This document shows, piece by piece, positions 9,555 to 17,913 of a DNA stretch of 64,000 nt. Under the pieces are notes generated by a model that did no database searches, had not been told where the DNA came from, and saw only the letters and a list, made by a program, of their open reading frames with translations. Location of the stretch: the NCBI RefSeq assembly GCF_000974765.1, contig NZ_BBWU01000016.1, forward strand, positions 108,673 through 172,672, in the 5' to 3' direction. Numbering within the stretch: position 1 is the stretch's first letter; every line of letters starts with the position of its first letter. Source of the DNA: Sphingomonas changbaiensis NBRC 104936. GTDB taxonomy: Bacteria; Pseudomonadota; Alphaproteobacteria; Sphingomonadales; Sphingomonadaceae. A program made the position numbers and the translations under genes.

Positions 9555-11781
9555 GGGGAAGGGCGGCAACAAGGACTGGCGCAGTGGCGGCGGTGGACGC
9601 AGGCCGTCCGCGTTCGGCGGCGGGCGGAGCGAACCAGATCGCCTCGAGCCGCCGACGATGTCGCGTTCGCGCGTGCAGTTGGCCAGCTCGTATGCGCCGG
9701 GCGTGCTCATGACGTGGGAGGGCGGGAAGGGAATCTGCCGGACGGTCCCGCTCGCGAATGACATCACCAAGGAGCTCAGGCCGACGACGATCGAGCTGAT
9801 CTACGAGAATCTGCGCGACTTCGTGACCAACTGGCGCGAACGTGCGATGAAGGCGGTCCCCGACGCTCTCCCCGAACTCGTGCTCGACGCCCCGTTCCTC
9901 AATTCCCGCACCGGCGAGGCGAACGTCGAACGGTCGGACTTCCAGATGACGGGACCGGACCGCGTCGGATACGTCCCCTATCCGCTGCTCTACCGATGCG
10001 GCGTCTGCGGATCGACCCGCGAATACGAGAGCGTCGCCGAGCAATATCGGCAGCCGCTTCCGAAGAAGTGCCACGACCACGATGCGCGCTGGACCCAGGT
10101 CGACGTCGTCTACGCGCACTGGTCGGGCGACATCCAACCGCTCAGCCCATTCAACTTCAACTATGACGCGCAAAGCGGCGAGGTGCGTCAGATCAGGATG
10201 TGCACCTGCGGTTCGAACAACTTCAAGCTCCTAAACTCGGCGCCGGTGTTCTCGGAGTGGAAGTATGTCTGCGAGGACTGCGGCAACTCGCGCACGCTGA
10301 AAAAGGCCGATCCCGATGTGCTCGCGCGCCTGCAGGCGGATCAGCTGGCCGGGGGCCGGACCTTCCAGTTCGTGGAGGTGGATATGCTGCCGGTATCATA
10401 CCGGGCCAACTCCACCTTCTACCCCCAGCGCACCAGCTTCATCGAGTTCCAGGACAGTTCCGTCGTCGATCTGATGACGCCCCAGCGGACCGGCGCTCTG
10501 ACGGCCAAGCTCGCGCAGATCCACCTCATCCCGTTCGACGAACCGACCGACGACGAGATCAAAGAAAAGGTCGAGGCGTCCCCGGCCCATGCGGGAGAAT
10601 GGGACGATTACCTCGGGTTCATGGCCATGGCCCAGCGCGCGGACGAGAGCGGGCGGCCCGATCGCGCCCGAAACTACCGGGACCAGGCGACCGAACTGCG
10701 CGAGGGCTGGTTCGCGGCCGGCATCGTCGACCGAGGTCGCCTCGGCAGCCCGGGCGTCCTGCGCGCGATCGCGCTTCGCGAGGAATGGACGCGTCGCTAC
10801 GACCCAATCCGACTGACCGTCCAACACGACGCTTTCACTCGCGAGCATATCGACGAGGCCATGTCGCGGCACGCCGCCGTCGACGTGATGGACCCCGACA
10901 TTACGCTGACCGACGTCGTGAACGATCCAGAGAGGAGGGCACGCTATCAGGCGGCCACAGGCAACCTGCTCGCTCACCTGGGCGTCGAGCGCCTGGTCAT
11001 CGTGAGGGGCCTGCCCATCTGCGAATTCAGCTTCGGCTATTCCCGCGTCTCGTCGACTCCCGTCTACAAGCGCGAATACCAAGGCCAGAGCATCGACATG
11101 CCGGTGCGTCTAAAGGCATTTGACCAGCTCCCGATCCAGGGGACAAAGCGGCCGATCTACGTCACGCAGCAGCGGAACGAGGCGCTGTACTTCAAACTCG
11201 ACGAGGCGCGCGTCATCCGCTGGCTGAAGGCCAACGGGGTCAGCGACGTGCCCGATGAGGCGCTGGGTCGCGTCTTCCTCGAGCGATACGAGGATTTCGG
11301 TCCCTTTCTCGAGATCTTCAAAGACCGCGAGGGGACGGGCGGCTACCCAAGGACCGTCCCGGCCTACGTCTATCTCCTTCTCCACACGCTGTCGCACCAA
11401 ATGATGCACTCGCTCGCGGACACGTCGGGCGTCGATCGTGACGGGATCGGTGAGCACATCTTCCCTGCCAACCTCGCCTTCGTGATCTACCGCAAGGGGA
11501 TGACGCCGGACCTCGGCAACATATCCGCAATGTGGCGCAATCATTCCGACGAGTTCCTCCGCCGGGCGATCGACCCGCGGACGCTCCGGTGCGGTTCGGG
11601 CAGCCTGTGCGACGCGCGCGGTGGGGCTTGCCCGGCCTGCGTCATGGTGTCGGAGGTGAGCTGCATCGCGTCAAACCTTCTCCTGTCGCGCGCCGTGCTG
11701 AAGGGGGGTCGGGGACCAGAATGGGAGCCCAGGGCGGCTCCCGACCTTATCGGCTTCCTCGATCCCGCGGTCGCCGGGTGA
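9547..11781 (+). CDS. drmB: DrmB-like DISARM protein with DUF1998 domain
   Basis: A 744-residue protein with an N-terminal Gly/Arg-rich tail. Cysteine pairs near residues 150, 219 and 242 (YRCGVCG, CTCG, CEDCG) suggest a zinc ribbon. The C-terminal DUF1998 domain starts near residue 605 with HTLSHQMMH and ends with a cysteine cluster at about 682-698 (CGSGSLC...CPAC), then SCIASNLLLSR, the pattern usual for this family. DrmB is the partner of the DrmA helicase. I chose ATG 9547, which overlaps the drmA stop; the frame stays open upstream to 9460, inside drmA. Its stop overlaps the GTG of the next gene. Confidence 0.86.
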   Translation: MVEGKGGNKDWRSGGGGRRPSAFGGGRSEPDRLEPPTMSRSRVQLASSYAPGVLMTWEGGKGICRTVPLANDITKELRPTTIELIYENLRDFVTNWRERAMKAVPDALPELVLDAPFLNSRTGEANVERSDFQMTGPDRVGYVPYPLLYRCGVCGSTREYESVAEQYRQPLPKKCHDHDARWTQVDVVYAHWSGDIQPLSPFNFNYDAQSGEVRQIRMCTCGSNNFKLLNSAPVFSEWKYVCEDCGNSRTLKKADPDVLARLQADQLAGGRTFQFVEVDMLPVSYRANSTFYPQRTSFIEFQDSSVVDLMTPQRTGALTAKLAQIHLIPFDEPTDDEIKEKVEASPAHAGEWDDYLGFMAMAQRADESGRPDRARNYRDQATELREGWFAAGIVDRGRLGSPGVLRAIALREEWTRRYDPIRLTVQHDAFTREHIDEAMSRHAAVDVMDPDITLTDVVNDPERRARYQAATGNLLAHLGVERLVIVRGLPICEFSFGYSRVSSTPVYKREYQGQSIDMPVRLKAFDQLPIQGTKRPIYVTQQRNEALYFKLDEARVIRWLKANGVSDVPDEALGRVFLERYEDFGPFLEIFKDREGTGGYPRTVPAYVYLLLHTLSHQMMHSLADTSGVDRDGIGEHIFPANLAFVIYRKGMTPDLGNISAMWRNHSDEFLRRAIDPRTLRCGSGSLCDARGGACPACVMVSEVSCIASNLLLSRAVLKGGRGPEWEPRAAPDLIGFLDPAVAG

Positions 11782-12317
11782 CACGCGAGGTCCTGATCTC
11801 GCCGAAGGCGACGGCTAGGCTGGTGGTCACGATGCCTCCCGAGCCAAGCAGGCTCGGGGGCGCATTGGCCGAAGACATTGCGAGCGACTACGTCACCCTC
11901 ACGCCCACAACCGACGCGTTCCGCCACATCGCCTCGCTGGCCCGCGAGCGCCTCACGATCATGGTGCCATACATCGACTCGGTCGGTGCCGACTGGGCAG
12001 CGGAAATGTTCGAAGGCACGACCGCGGCCGAACGTACGCTCGTGATCAGGGATGCGGCGCAGCTCGGCAGATGCGGCAGTCCGGGACGGCGTCTGAAGCG
12101 CGCCGCGACGCGGATCATCGACTATGGCGGGGCCGACCTCAGCCAGGAGACCTTCCACGCCAAGATCGTGCTGGCTGACGGTATCGCCGCATACGTAGGG
12201 TCGGCAAACCTGCTTCGGCGCTCGAAGATGGCGAACCTCGAATGCGGGATGCTTGTAGAGGGGCCAGCGGTGCAGGCCGTGAAGGTATTGCTGGACGCCG
12301 TCATCTCGGCGGCCTGA
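11778..12317 (+). CDS. drmC: DrmC-like phospholipase D family protein
   Basis: A 179-residue protein with one HKD motif: HAKIVLAD at about 127-134 followed by GSAN, the signature of phospholipase D-type nucleases. A single motif implies action as a dimer. It is last in the operon; its GTG start (11778) overlaps the drmB stop as GTGA. Length, motif and position directly after drmB fit DrmC, the third DISARM core subunit, whose role is auxiliary and not settled. The frame extends upstream inside drmB, but nothing there resembles the family. Confidence 0.84.
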   Translation: MTREVLISPKATARLVVTMPPEPSRLGGALAEDIASDYVTLTPTTDAFRHIASLARERLTIMVPYIDSVGADWAAEMFEGTTAAERTLVIRDAAQLGRCGSPGRRLKRAATRIIDYGGADLSQETFHAKIVLADGIAAYVGSANLLRRSKMANLECGMLVEGPAVQAVKVLLDAVISAA

Positions 12318-12669
12318 GTAACGCCTGTACGCTAAATCCGTTGATCGCCACCTTTTGAGCGAACCGCTGATTTCAATTTCTATGAGTAGCCGACACAACG
12401 ACCGATGTGGGAGGGTAATCCAGCACTTCGGCAGCGCCAGACCCGCCGGCGGTCGATTCAAGAGGATGTGAGCAGCTGGAACGCCAAGAACGAGCATCCG
12501 CAAGGGTGATAGCGCGCGACATTTCGTACTTTGCGGATCGCAGGACCGCGGCAATTTCCTCGATGGCCGCTTCTGGCACGCTTGCCGATCTCGCTGAATG
12601 TCCAATTATGAGGCGCGAAGCAGACTTTACGTCAAGCAGGCTTGATGGTCCGATAAAGGCGCAATTCGG
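12318..12669. other. Intergenic, no confident gene (junction of defence operon and mobilisation module)
   Basis: About 350 bp between the convergent drmC (plus) and HTH (minus) genes. A minus-strand frame around 12480-12640 carries helix-like text (EAAIEEIAAVLRSAKYEM) without a credible start, so it could be a remnant, but I cannot identify it. No strong hairpin with a T-tract was seen. Confidence 0.4.
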
Positions 12670-12855
12670 TCAGGCATCCGGGTGTGTTATGAGCGCCCGA
12701 AGGCTGCTCATCGGCACCAGGGTGATGCGGCCGATCTTGACCGTCTCGACCTCTCCCGCTGCAATCAGTTCATAGAGCTTCGAACGGCCTACGCCTGTCA
12801 ATCGGCACGCTTCGCGGATGCGCACGCTGATCGGCTCCATCTGCGGCTCGGTCAT
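12670..12855 (-). CDS. Excisionase/AlpA-like helix-turn-helix DNA-binding protein
   Basis: A 61-residue protein. The core text REACRLTGVGRSKLYELIAA is a winged-helix MerR/Xis-type helix-turn-helix, followed by a wing (VKIGRITLVPMSSLRALI). Such proteins read a site through the recognition helix and act as excisionases or small regulators on plasmids and islands. Its start overlaps the stop of the CopG-like gene upstream, so it is last in a relaxase - CopG - HTH operon. With a broken integrase in the same island, an excisionase role would now be idle. Confidence 0.75.
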   Translation of the reverse strand: MTEPQMEPISVRIREACRLTGVGRSKLYELIAAGEVETVKIGRITLVPMSSLRALITHPDA

Positions 12856-13271
12856 GGCGCTTGCTTGTCCTCGGTGAGGGTGAGCAGCCGCGGCTGTCCT
12901 TGCGCGGCGGCTAACCGGCGTCCGACCTGATCGAGAAACATGCGATAGCGTTTGATACCGAGCTGTCCCGTTTCCTCGTCAAACGGCGGCTGGTGCGCGA
13001 CGATGGTCAGCTGGTGCTGCACGAACAGGTCGAGCACCTCGGCGACGATGTTGAGGGTCGCTTCGATCCGCTGCGCCGTACGCTGCTGCCGGTCCAGGCG
13101 CGGCCCGAAACGTTGGTCGAGTTCATGGCCAGCCTTGCGGTCGAGCCAGGCGCGCAGCGCTTCGGTGAGAACAGCGGACTTCGACGCACCCGGCCGGGAT
13201 GCGAGCTCGTCGAGCGCCTCCGACAGGTCGTCGGGCAGATAGAACTGATGCCGGGTCTTCAACGTCCTCAT
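12852..13271 (-). CDS. CopG/ribbon-helix-helix-like mobilisation accessory protein
   Basis: A 139-residue protein whose N-terminus (KTRHQFYLPDDLSEALDELA) reads as a ribbon-helix-helix strand and first helix, with GASKSAVLTEALRAWLDRK completing the domain. The C-terminal half is predicted helical and may mediate oligomer contacts. Small RHH proteins of this size sit next to DUF3363 relaxases in proteobacterial elements and probably bind the transfer origin. ATG 13271 is chosen because the domain starts there; a GTG at 13334 would add a basic extension. It overlaps the HTH gene downstream and lies 84 bp after the relaxase gene. Confidence 0.75.
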   Translation of the reverse strand: MRTLKTRHQFYLPDDLSEALDELASRPGASKSAVLTEALRAWLDRKAGHELDQRFGPRLDRQQRTAQRIEATLNIVAEVLDLFVQHQLTIVAHQPPFDEETGQLGIKRYRMFLDQVGRRLAAAQGQPRLLTLTEDKQAP

Positions 13272-13355
13272 GGGGCACAGAATCGCACCGCTCGCCGGAA
13301 GACTGAAGGGCCCTGTTGGGGCACGAATGGTCACCTACGGGGAATCTCGCGTCCA

Positions 13356-15305
13356 TCAGATCCCGATCGTCGGCCCTCCACGGTCCCGCCCAATCGTCCA
13401 GCTGATCCCTGATTCGCGCATGATGCCGCTGACCTGCTTGCCGACCGCACGTTCGAGTGTCGGCCGCCACGGCACTAATGTGAACTCATGCGACCGCTCG
13501 ATCAGCGCGAACTTGGTGTCGCCGATGCGAACGCTGCGCGCATAACGTCCCCTCACCTCCTCGCCGGCGCGCGCTTCGACGAAGTCGAGACCGAGTTCGC
13601 GCGACAGCTGTCCAGCGACGCGCCGCAGCTCCCGCTGCTGGAGCGTGGCGATCAGGTTGCGGCGCAAGAACACAGTATCGCCCTCGACTTCCGCCAGCTG
13701 CTGCTCGACCAGCCATTGCTGACGAAGCGCGAGCGCCTTGCGGACCTCGGCGCCACAGCCGCGACCAAGCTCTCTCCGCTCCGGCGAGACCAGTTCCCGG
13801 TCGAGCCAGGTCGCGCCGTCATGCGCGTGAAGCTGCTCGATCGGCCGATGCGACAAGGTCTCGATCAGGACCGGCTGGCGCTGCGCTCGCCGCCGTTCAT
13901 AATCCTCCACTCGTGCAAGGTGATCGGACGCGATCAACCAGCTGCCGTCCGGCTCGCGCTCGACCGCTCCGGTCAGGCGTCGGATCGCTTCAAGCCGGCG
14001 GACGTGCGCCTCGGCAAAAGCCTGGCTCGCGTTCGGGTCGTGCCGGAGATGGAGGTCGATGCTGTATTTGCCGCCATTGATAGCGGCGACCGCTGCAATC
14101 GTACGGTCAACCGCGCGCGGCTCCATGGAGGACGGCCTGACCCGAACCACGCTGCTTTCGGGCTTCAGCTCGGGACTGGTTCCGATGTCAACGTAATGGC
14201 TGTGCCCGTCGACACCGTCGACGATCACATAATGACGATCGGCATGCTCGTCGGACAGGCCGCGGGCGAGCACGCGGCCGACGATCACCCGACCCTGGGC
14301 CGGATCGTAGATCATGTAATCGGCCGGTGACCGCTCCGGCGCGTGCACGCGCATCTCGCGCTGCATGGTGCGGATGATGTCGCCGCGCTCGCCCATGCGG
14401 CGCAGTGTCGTCTCCAAGTCGCCGGCGAGGCGCCAGGCGCCCCTGCCCTCTTCCATCGCCAATCCCATCTGCCCGAGTGCCTGCAGCCGCCCTGCGCGCA
14501 GGCTCTGCTCGATCGGGTCGGCGTGCGCTGGCCGGACCAGGCCGTCGTCACCGATCGCGCGGGCCAGCCGGCGATCGATCCCGGTCAGCCGCTCCTGCTC
14601 GACTTCGCGCGTTGCGGCGCGCAGAATCTCAATAGGTGAGCGCGGGCCCAGGTCGAGGTCGACCAGCTCGGCCGCGCGGCCGCGCAAACCATGGGTCATG
14701 TAGCTCCGCGCGATCACCAGGTCCTTGGCGCGATCGTCCTTGCCCCGGACGATCACATGGGCATGCGGATGGCCGGTGTTGAAATGATCGACCGCGACCC
14801 AGTCGAGCCTAGTTCCCAGGTCATGTTCGACCTGCGCCATCCAGCGCCGGACCAGCGGCTTCAAATCGGGCTGGTATTCGGCGCCGTCCTCGGGCGCGAC
14901 GATGAACCGGAATTGGTGGCGGTCACCAGCGCCGCGGTCGAGGAACGACTTGCCATCGATGGCGGCCCCCTCTTCGCGGCCATAGAGCGTGCCCCGCTCG
15001 CCCTCGCGTGTGGTGCCATCGCGCTGCAAATAGCGCAGGTGCGCGGCAGCACCTGCCGCGCCCCGCCCGCCAAGCCGGACGATGCGGGCCTTGACGATCA
15101 CGCGCCGGCCGGACGCGCCTGACCGGTAGCTGGGCGACGACAGCATCGCACCGACGCCCACGCCACGCCCGATCCGCACGCCCGTGAAGCGGCTGCGGCC
15201 GCGACGCATGCCGCCGGCTCGATTGACGGCGGCACGCACCCGCCCTTTCATCGACCGGTCCTGGCCGATCCGGCCGAGCCATATCTCGAACCAGTCGTCG
15301 CTCAT
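13356..15305 (-). CDS. Relaxase/mobilisation nuclease with DUF3363 domain
   Basis: A 649-residue protein. The HUH-type metal-binding core is HFNTGHPHAHVIVRG, with histidines at about 174, 179 and 181. The preceding RFIVAPEDG and the following SYMTHGLRGRA and ERLTGIDRRLAR are typical of VirD2-like relaxases with a DUF3363 C-terminal domain. Such enzymes nick one strand at oriT and stay bound by a tyrosine. The arginine-rich first 80 residues could help DNA contact. It heads a minus-strand operon with the CopG-like and HTH genes. No coupling protein or type IV secretion gene is in the island, so transfer would need a helper element. Confidence 0.88.
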   Translation of the reverse strand: MSDDWFEIWLGRIGQDRSMKGRVRAAVNRAGGMRRGRSRFTGVRIGRGVGVGAMLSSPSYRSGASGRRVIVKARIVRLGGRGAAGAAAHLRYLQRDGTTREGERGTLYGREEGAAIDGKSFLDRGAGDRHQFRFIVAPEDGAEYQPDLKPLVRRWMAQVEHDLGTRLDWVAVDHFNTGHPHAHVIVRGKDDRAKDLVIARSYMTHGLRGRAAELVDLDLGPRSPIEILRAATREVEQERLTGIDRRLARAIGDDGLVRPAHADPIEQSLRAGRLQALGQMGLAMEEGRGAWRLAGDLETTLRRMGERGDIIRTMQREMRVHAPERSPADYMIYDPAQGRVIVGRVLARGLSDEHADRHYVIVDGVDGHSHYVDIGTSPELKPESSVVRVRPSSMEPRAVDRTIAAVAAINGGKYSIDLHLRHDPNASQAFAEAHVRRLEAIRRLTGAVEREPDGSWLIASDHLARVEDYERRRAQRQPVLIETLSHRPIEQLHAHDGATWLDRELVSPERRELGRGCGAEVRKALALRQQWLVEQQLAEVEGDTVFLRRNLIATLQQRELRRVAGQLSRELGLDFVEARAGEEVRGRYARSVRIGDTKFALIERSHEFTLVPWRPTLERAVGKQVSGIMRESGISWTIGRDRGGPTIGI

Positions 15306-15580
15306 CGCCTGTTCCTCATCCGCAAACAGGAGATGAGGAGAGTGCCGAACGGTGCTTCAAGGTGCTCCATCGCGAACGGCGGAAATCTGCCATTCCGCAG
15401 ACCAATGGAGGCAGGCGCCTCCCACTGGCTCCACAGAAAACGACGTGCAGACAAAGGCTTAGGCGGCAAAGGGAGCCGCCGCTTTCAATCTTGCCTTACA
15501 CTCTTCCTCCGACCCGCTTGCCCTATGTTCCCTCTATGTTCTATTCTGCCGACCTGCCGAGTCGAGGAAGGAAGTACATC
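15306..15580. other. Divergent intergenic region upstream of the relaxase, candidate oriT
   Basis: This stretch lies between the relaxase start and a plus-strand hypothetical gene. It holds several small dyads: ggaggcaggcgcctcc near 15408-15423 and ggcggcaaagggagccgcc near 15462-15481. Transfer origins usually lie beside the relaxase gene and contain such dyads next to a nick site. No nick consensus could be assigned. Confidence 0.35.
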
Positions 15581-15943
15581 ATGGGCGTGCGGATCGAGGC
15601 CGCTGATGGGGCCAAATTGAAGCTTTCGGGTGACGTCGAAGTGACCATCGAGCTGCCGCTGCGGGCTGTTCGCGAGGGTTTTGCGCTCGCCTTTTCCGAC
15701 GGCACGCTGGTGCGCGGCGACTATGATTTCGGCGCGCAGAGCTGCGCGTTCGAGGTCGCGATCGAAGGCGCGGCTGCGATCTCGATCGCCCGCGAAAATG
15801 GACGGAAGACGCTCGAGATCGGCTGGCCGATCGAATGGATCAGCGTCGGTGCCGGAGACGATACGATTTGCGCGAACGACCAGGATGTGCACGGCAGAAG
15901 CGCGCAATTACCGCTTGATATCGAGGCGCGCGTCGCCGCCTGA
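15581..15943 (+). CDS. Hypothetical 120-aa protein of the island
   Basis: I do not recognise this protein. From ATG 15581, preceded by a good ribosome-binding site (aggaagga), it encodes 120 mostly beta-rich acidic residues such as GVRIEAADGAKLKLSGDVEV and ends in LPLDIEARVAA. There are no membrane segments or cysteine clusters. The frame continues upstream to about 15362 but that extension is basic, low-complexity and unlikely to be translated. It is transcribed away from the relaxase and convergent with the DUF736 gene. Confidence 0.6.
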   Translation: MGVRIEAADGAKLKLSGDVEVTIELPLRAVREGFALAFSDGTLVRGDYDFGAQSCAFEVAIEGAAAISIARENGRKTLEIGWPIEWISVGAGDDTICANDQDVHGRSAQLPLDIEARVAA

Positions 15944-16002
15944 AGCAGCAGGTGCATGAGGATTGCGGCGCGCCATCCGAGGTGGCGCGCCGCGTAACCG
16001 CG

Positions 16003-16323
16003 TCAGTCAGCCGGGTTCCAGAGAACCGCGAAGACGTTCTCGTCCTGGCCAGCGGCGCGGCCGAGATTGGCGTAGAGCCGCCGCGGTCCGAACTCCGGAG
16101 CCGCCAGGCTCAGTGACACATAGTCGCGTCCGCTCGCCTCCGACCGGCGCATCCAGCCGGCGCCGATCTCGACGTCGCCCGCGAGGACCCGATAGTCCGG
16201 CTGCACGTCGTTTGCCTTGCGGCTGTTCGGCACGATCGCGATCTCCGCGCGGATGCTGAGGGTCTTCAGCTGGCCCTTGAAAGTGCCGTTCTCGTCCCTG
16301 GTGACATAACCGATGGCAGGCAT
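16003..16323 (-). CDS. DUF736 family protein
   Basis: A 106-residue protein starting MPAIGYVTRDENGTFKGQLK and containing the family's IVPNSRKANDVQPDYRV segment and a GAGW motif. DUF736 genes are common cargo of alphaproteobacterial plasmids and ICEs, near parB, ardC and relaxase genes; the function is unknown. The start has a strong ribosome-binding site (aaggagacc). It lies about 120 bp downstream of the NTase-HEPN gene on the same strand. Confidence 0.88.
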   Translation of the reverse strand: MPAIGYVTRDENGTFKGQLKTLSIRAEIAIVPNSRKANDVQPDYRVLAGDVEIGAGWMRRSEASGRDYVSLSLAAPEFGPRRLYANLGRAAGQDENVFAVLWNPAD

Positions 16324-16444
16324 GTGAGGTCTCCTTGAAAGCCGATCGGGACCCGTTCCCGTCGACGCCGGTCCAGGTCGGCCGGGCACAAGGAGCCGCC
16401 CGCACCGACACGGCCGGAGCGTCAGCGGAGGACCCGAGCCGCCG

Positions 16445-17368
16445 CTATTGTTGGTCCGCCAGCCGCTCCTGTGAAACGGCGGCGACGATGTCGCCCAGCT
16501 TCGTAATCGACGCGGCCAACAGGTCGAGGTCTTCTCGCGTAATCGCGTAGCTCGCCGAATAGCGCGCCTCGACATAGGCGCGCTTCAGTCGCTCGAAACG
16601 CGCGCGATCCTGTCGGGTCGCGCGCGGCCATGCCTCGACCAGACGTGGCTCCTTGTCCTCTGCCAATGAGCGCAGGAACTTGATGTTGTGCGAACGCGGG
16701 AAATACAGCGTCCGCACCAGCAGGAAGCAGATGTAAAGGCGCTCAGTTGCCTGATGCAGTAGGAAGGCAGCGTTCTTGTTCCAGCCACGTTCAGTCGCTT
16801 CGGTGCCCTGCATTAAGAACTGTCGGGCGGTTTCGGACCATTCTTTGGCGTAATCCTGTGCCATTCGATAAGCGTTGGCCGCACCGAGCGGCTTTGGTGT
16901 AGCAAGCGCGTGGCAAGGCAGCTCGTAAAGCGCGATGCCGTCACGCGCGATATCCACCCAGAAATATTCGCCGCGCGAGAGCGCGCTGTTCACCTGATCG
17001 AGCGAGTGGACGATGATGTTGACCGGCCGGCCGATCGCTGGATCGCGGGCGATCCGATCCTCGGCAACGTACCAGTAATCGGCGATGTCGGTCAGGTCTT
17101 CATGGCTGACGACGATCAGCAGGTCGAAGTCGGACTGATAGCCGTTCTCGGGCTCGTCGACCCAGTCGCTCCGCGCATACGAGCCGAACAGGATGATCTT
17201 GTAGACCTTCCCATTCCGCTTGTGCGGCTGCGTGCAGCGCGCGATCGCCTTGTCGAACTCCTCCAGTAGGATAGACGGCAGGATGTTCGTCAGGTCCGGC
17301 TTGCCCTTGCCGCGCATGTTGGCGGGCGAGACGGACAGGCGTGTCAAATCGATGTGACGCAGTTCCAT
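16445..17368 (-). CDS. Nucleotidyltransferase-HEPN protein with ParB-like N-terminus (chimera)
   Basis: A 307-residue protein. Residues about 57-67 (LFGSYARSDWV) and SDFDLLIVV are the GS and DxD motifs of a minimal nucleotidyltransferase. The C-terminal half (from about 175; LLHQATERLYICFLLV, later AYVEARYSASYAIT) is a HEPN domain. The first ~33 residues (MELRHIDLTRLSVSPANMRG onward) instead resemble the start of ParB-family proteins of sphingomonad elements, so the gene looks fused to the start of a deleted parB. The usual G after GSYAR is replaced by S. The start has a GGAG site 8-9 bp upstream. NTase-HEPN pairs often act as toxin-antitoxin systems; whether this one is active is unknown. 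Confidence 0.82.
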   Translation of the reverse strand: MELRHIDLTRLSVSPANMRGKGKPDLTNILPSILLEEFDKAIARCTQPHKRNGKVYKIILFGSYARSDWVDEPENGYQSDFDLLIVVSHEDLTDIADYWYVAEDRIARDPAIGRPVNIIVHSLDQVNSALSRGEYFWVDIARDGIALYELPCHALATPKPLGAANAYRMAQDYAKEWSETARQFLMQGTEATERGWNKNAAFLLHQATERLYICFLLVRTLYFPRSHNIKFLRSLAEDKEPRLVEAWPRATRQDRARFERLKRAYVEARYSASYAITREDLDLLAASITKLGDIVAAVSQERLADQQ

Positions 17369-17408
17369 TGCTCTTGCTCCTTCTTCCAAACACCGCACCG
17401 GCCCCGGA

Positions 17409-17559
17409 AAAGGGGGTGGGCGGCAAGGAGCGGACCGGCAGGCCCGCCGGCACAGGCGGGCCGCACCCGTAAGGGCCGGAACGGAGTGGACGAGGCGGGC
17501 GCAGCCCGGCTTGCGGCACGCCGAGGCGGGCCTAGAGGGGAGCGACGCCCACCCCCTTT
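17409..17559. repeat. GC-rich structured element bounded by a 14-bp inverted repeat
   Basis: aaagggggtgggcg at 17409-17422 and its exact complement at 17546-17559 enclose about 120 bp of very GC-rich sequence with an internal hairpin (ggcccgcc-ggcaca-ggcgggcc near 17439-17462). It lies just upstream of the ParB-like start, so it could be a partition or replication site left from the parent element, a structured leader or an unknown RNA. No protein character is evident. Confidence 0.55.
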
Positions 17560-17913
17560 GCCGCGGCCGGCGAACAACGCCATCGCGCCAGCGATGACCG
17601 CCAAGCCGGGAGCAGCCCGGCCACCCGTTAGCTGATCGTCACCCGCATGGGTCGAGACGCGTCAGCGGCTCGGTGGAGCGCCAAGCGGAATAGAGCAGCG
17701 GTCGCGCGTGGCGCGAAACGCCGACACTCTTCGGATTGCCCATTCACATATTGCGACTTAAAATTGGCCGATAACTGTCGGCACGCCCTATGCAGTGGCG
17801 GACGTCAGCTCCGTACCCATTCCGGTCAGAAGCGCAGCCTACGCGCCCCGTCGGCGTTGCGCCCCTACTCAGACGCTCGGGGGCTGCTCTGACCAGGCCC
17901 AAAAACAGACACT
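17560..17913. other. Intergenic, nothing recognised
   Basis: About 350 bp between the structured element and the truncated methylase. An open frame at 17647-17892 on the plus strand has no domain character and no clear ribosome-binding site, so it is not called. The stretch may contain debris from the deletions that truncated both neighbours. Confidence 0.35.

Noticed and set aside
17647..17892. 81-codon plus-strand frame
   Set aside because: No domain character, no clear ribosome-binding site, lies in debris between truncated genes.
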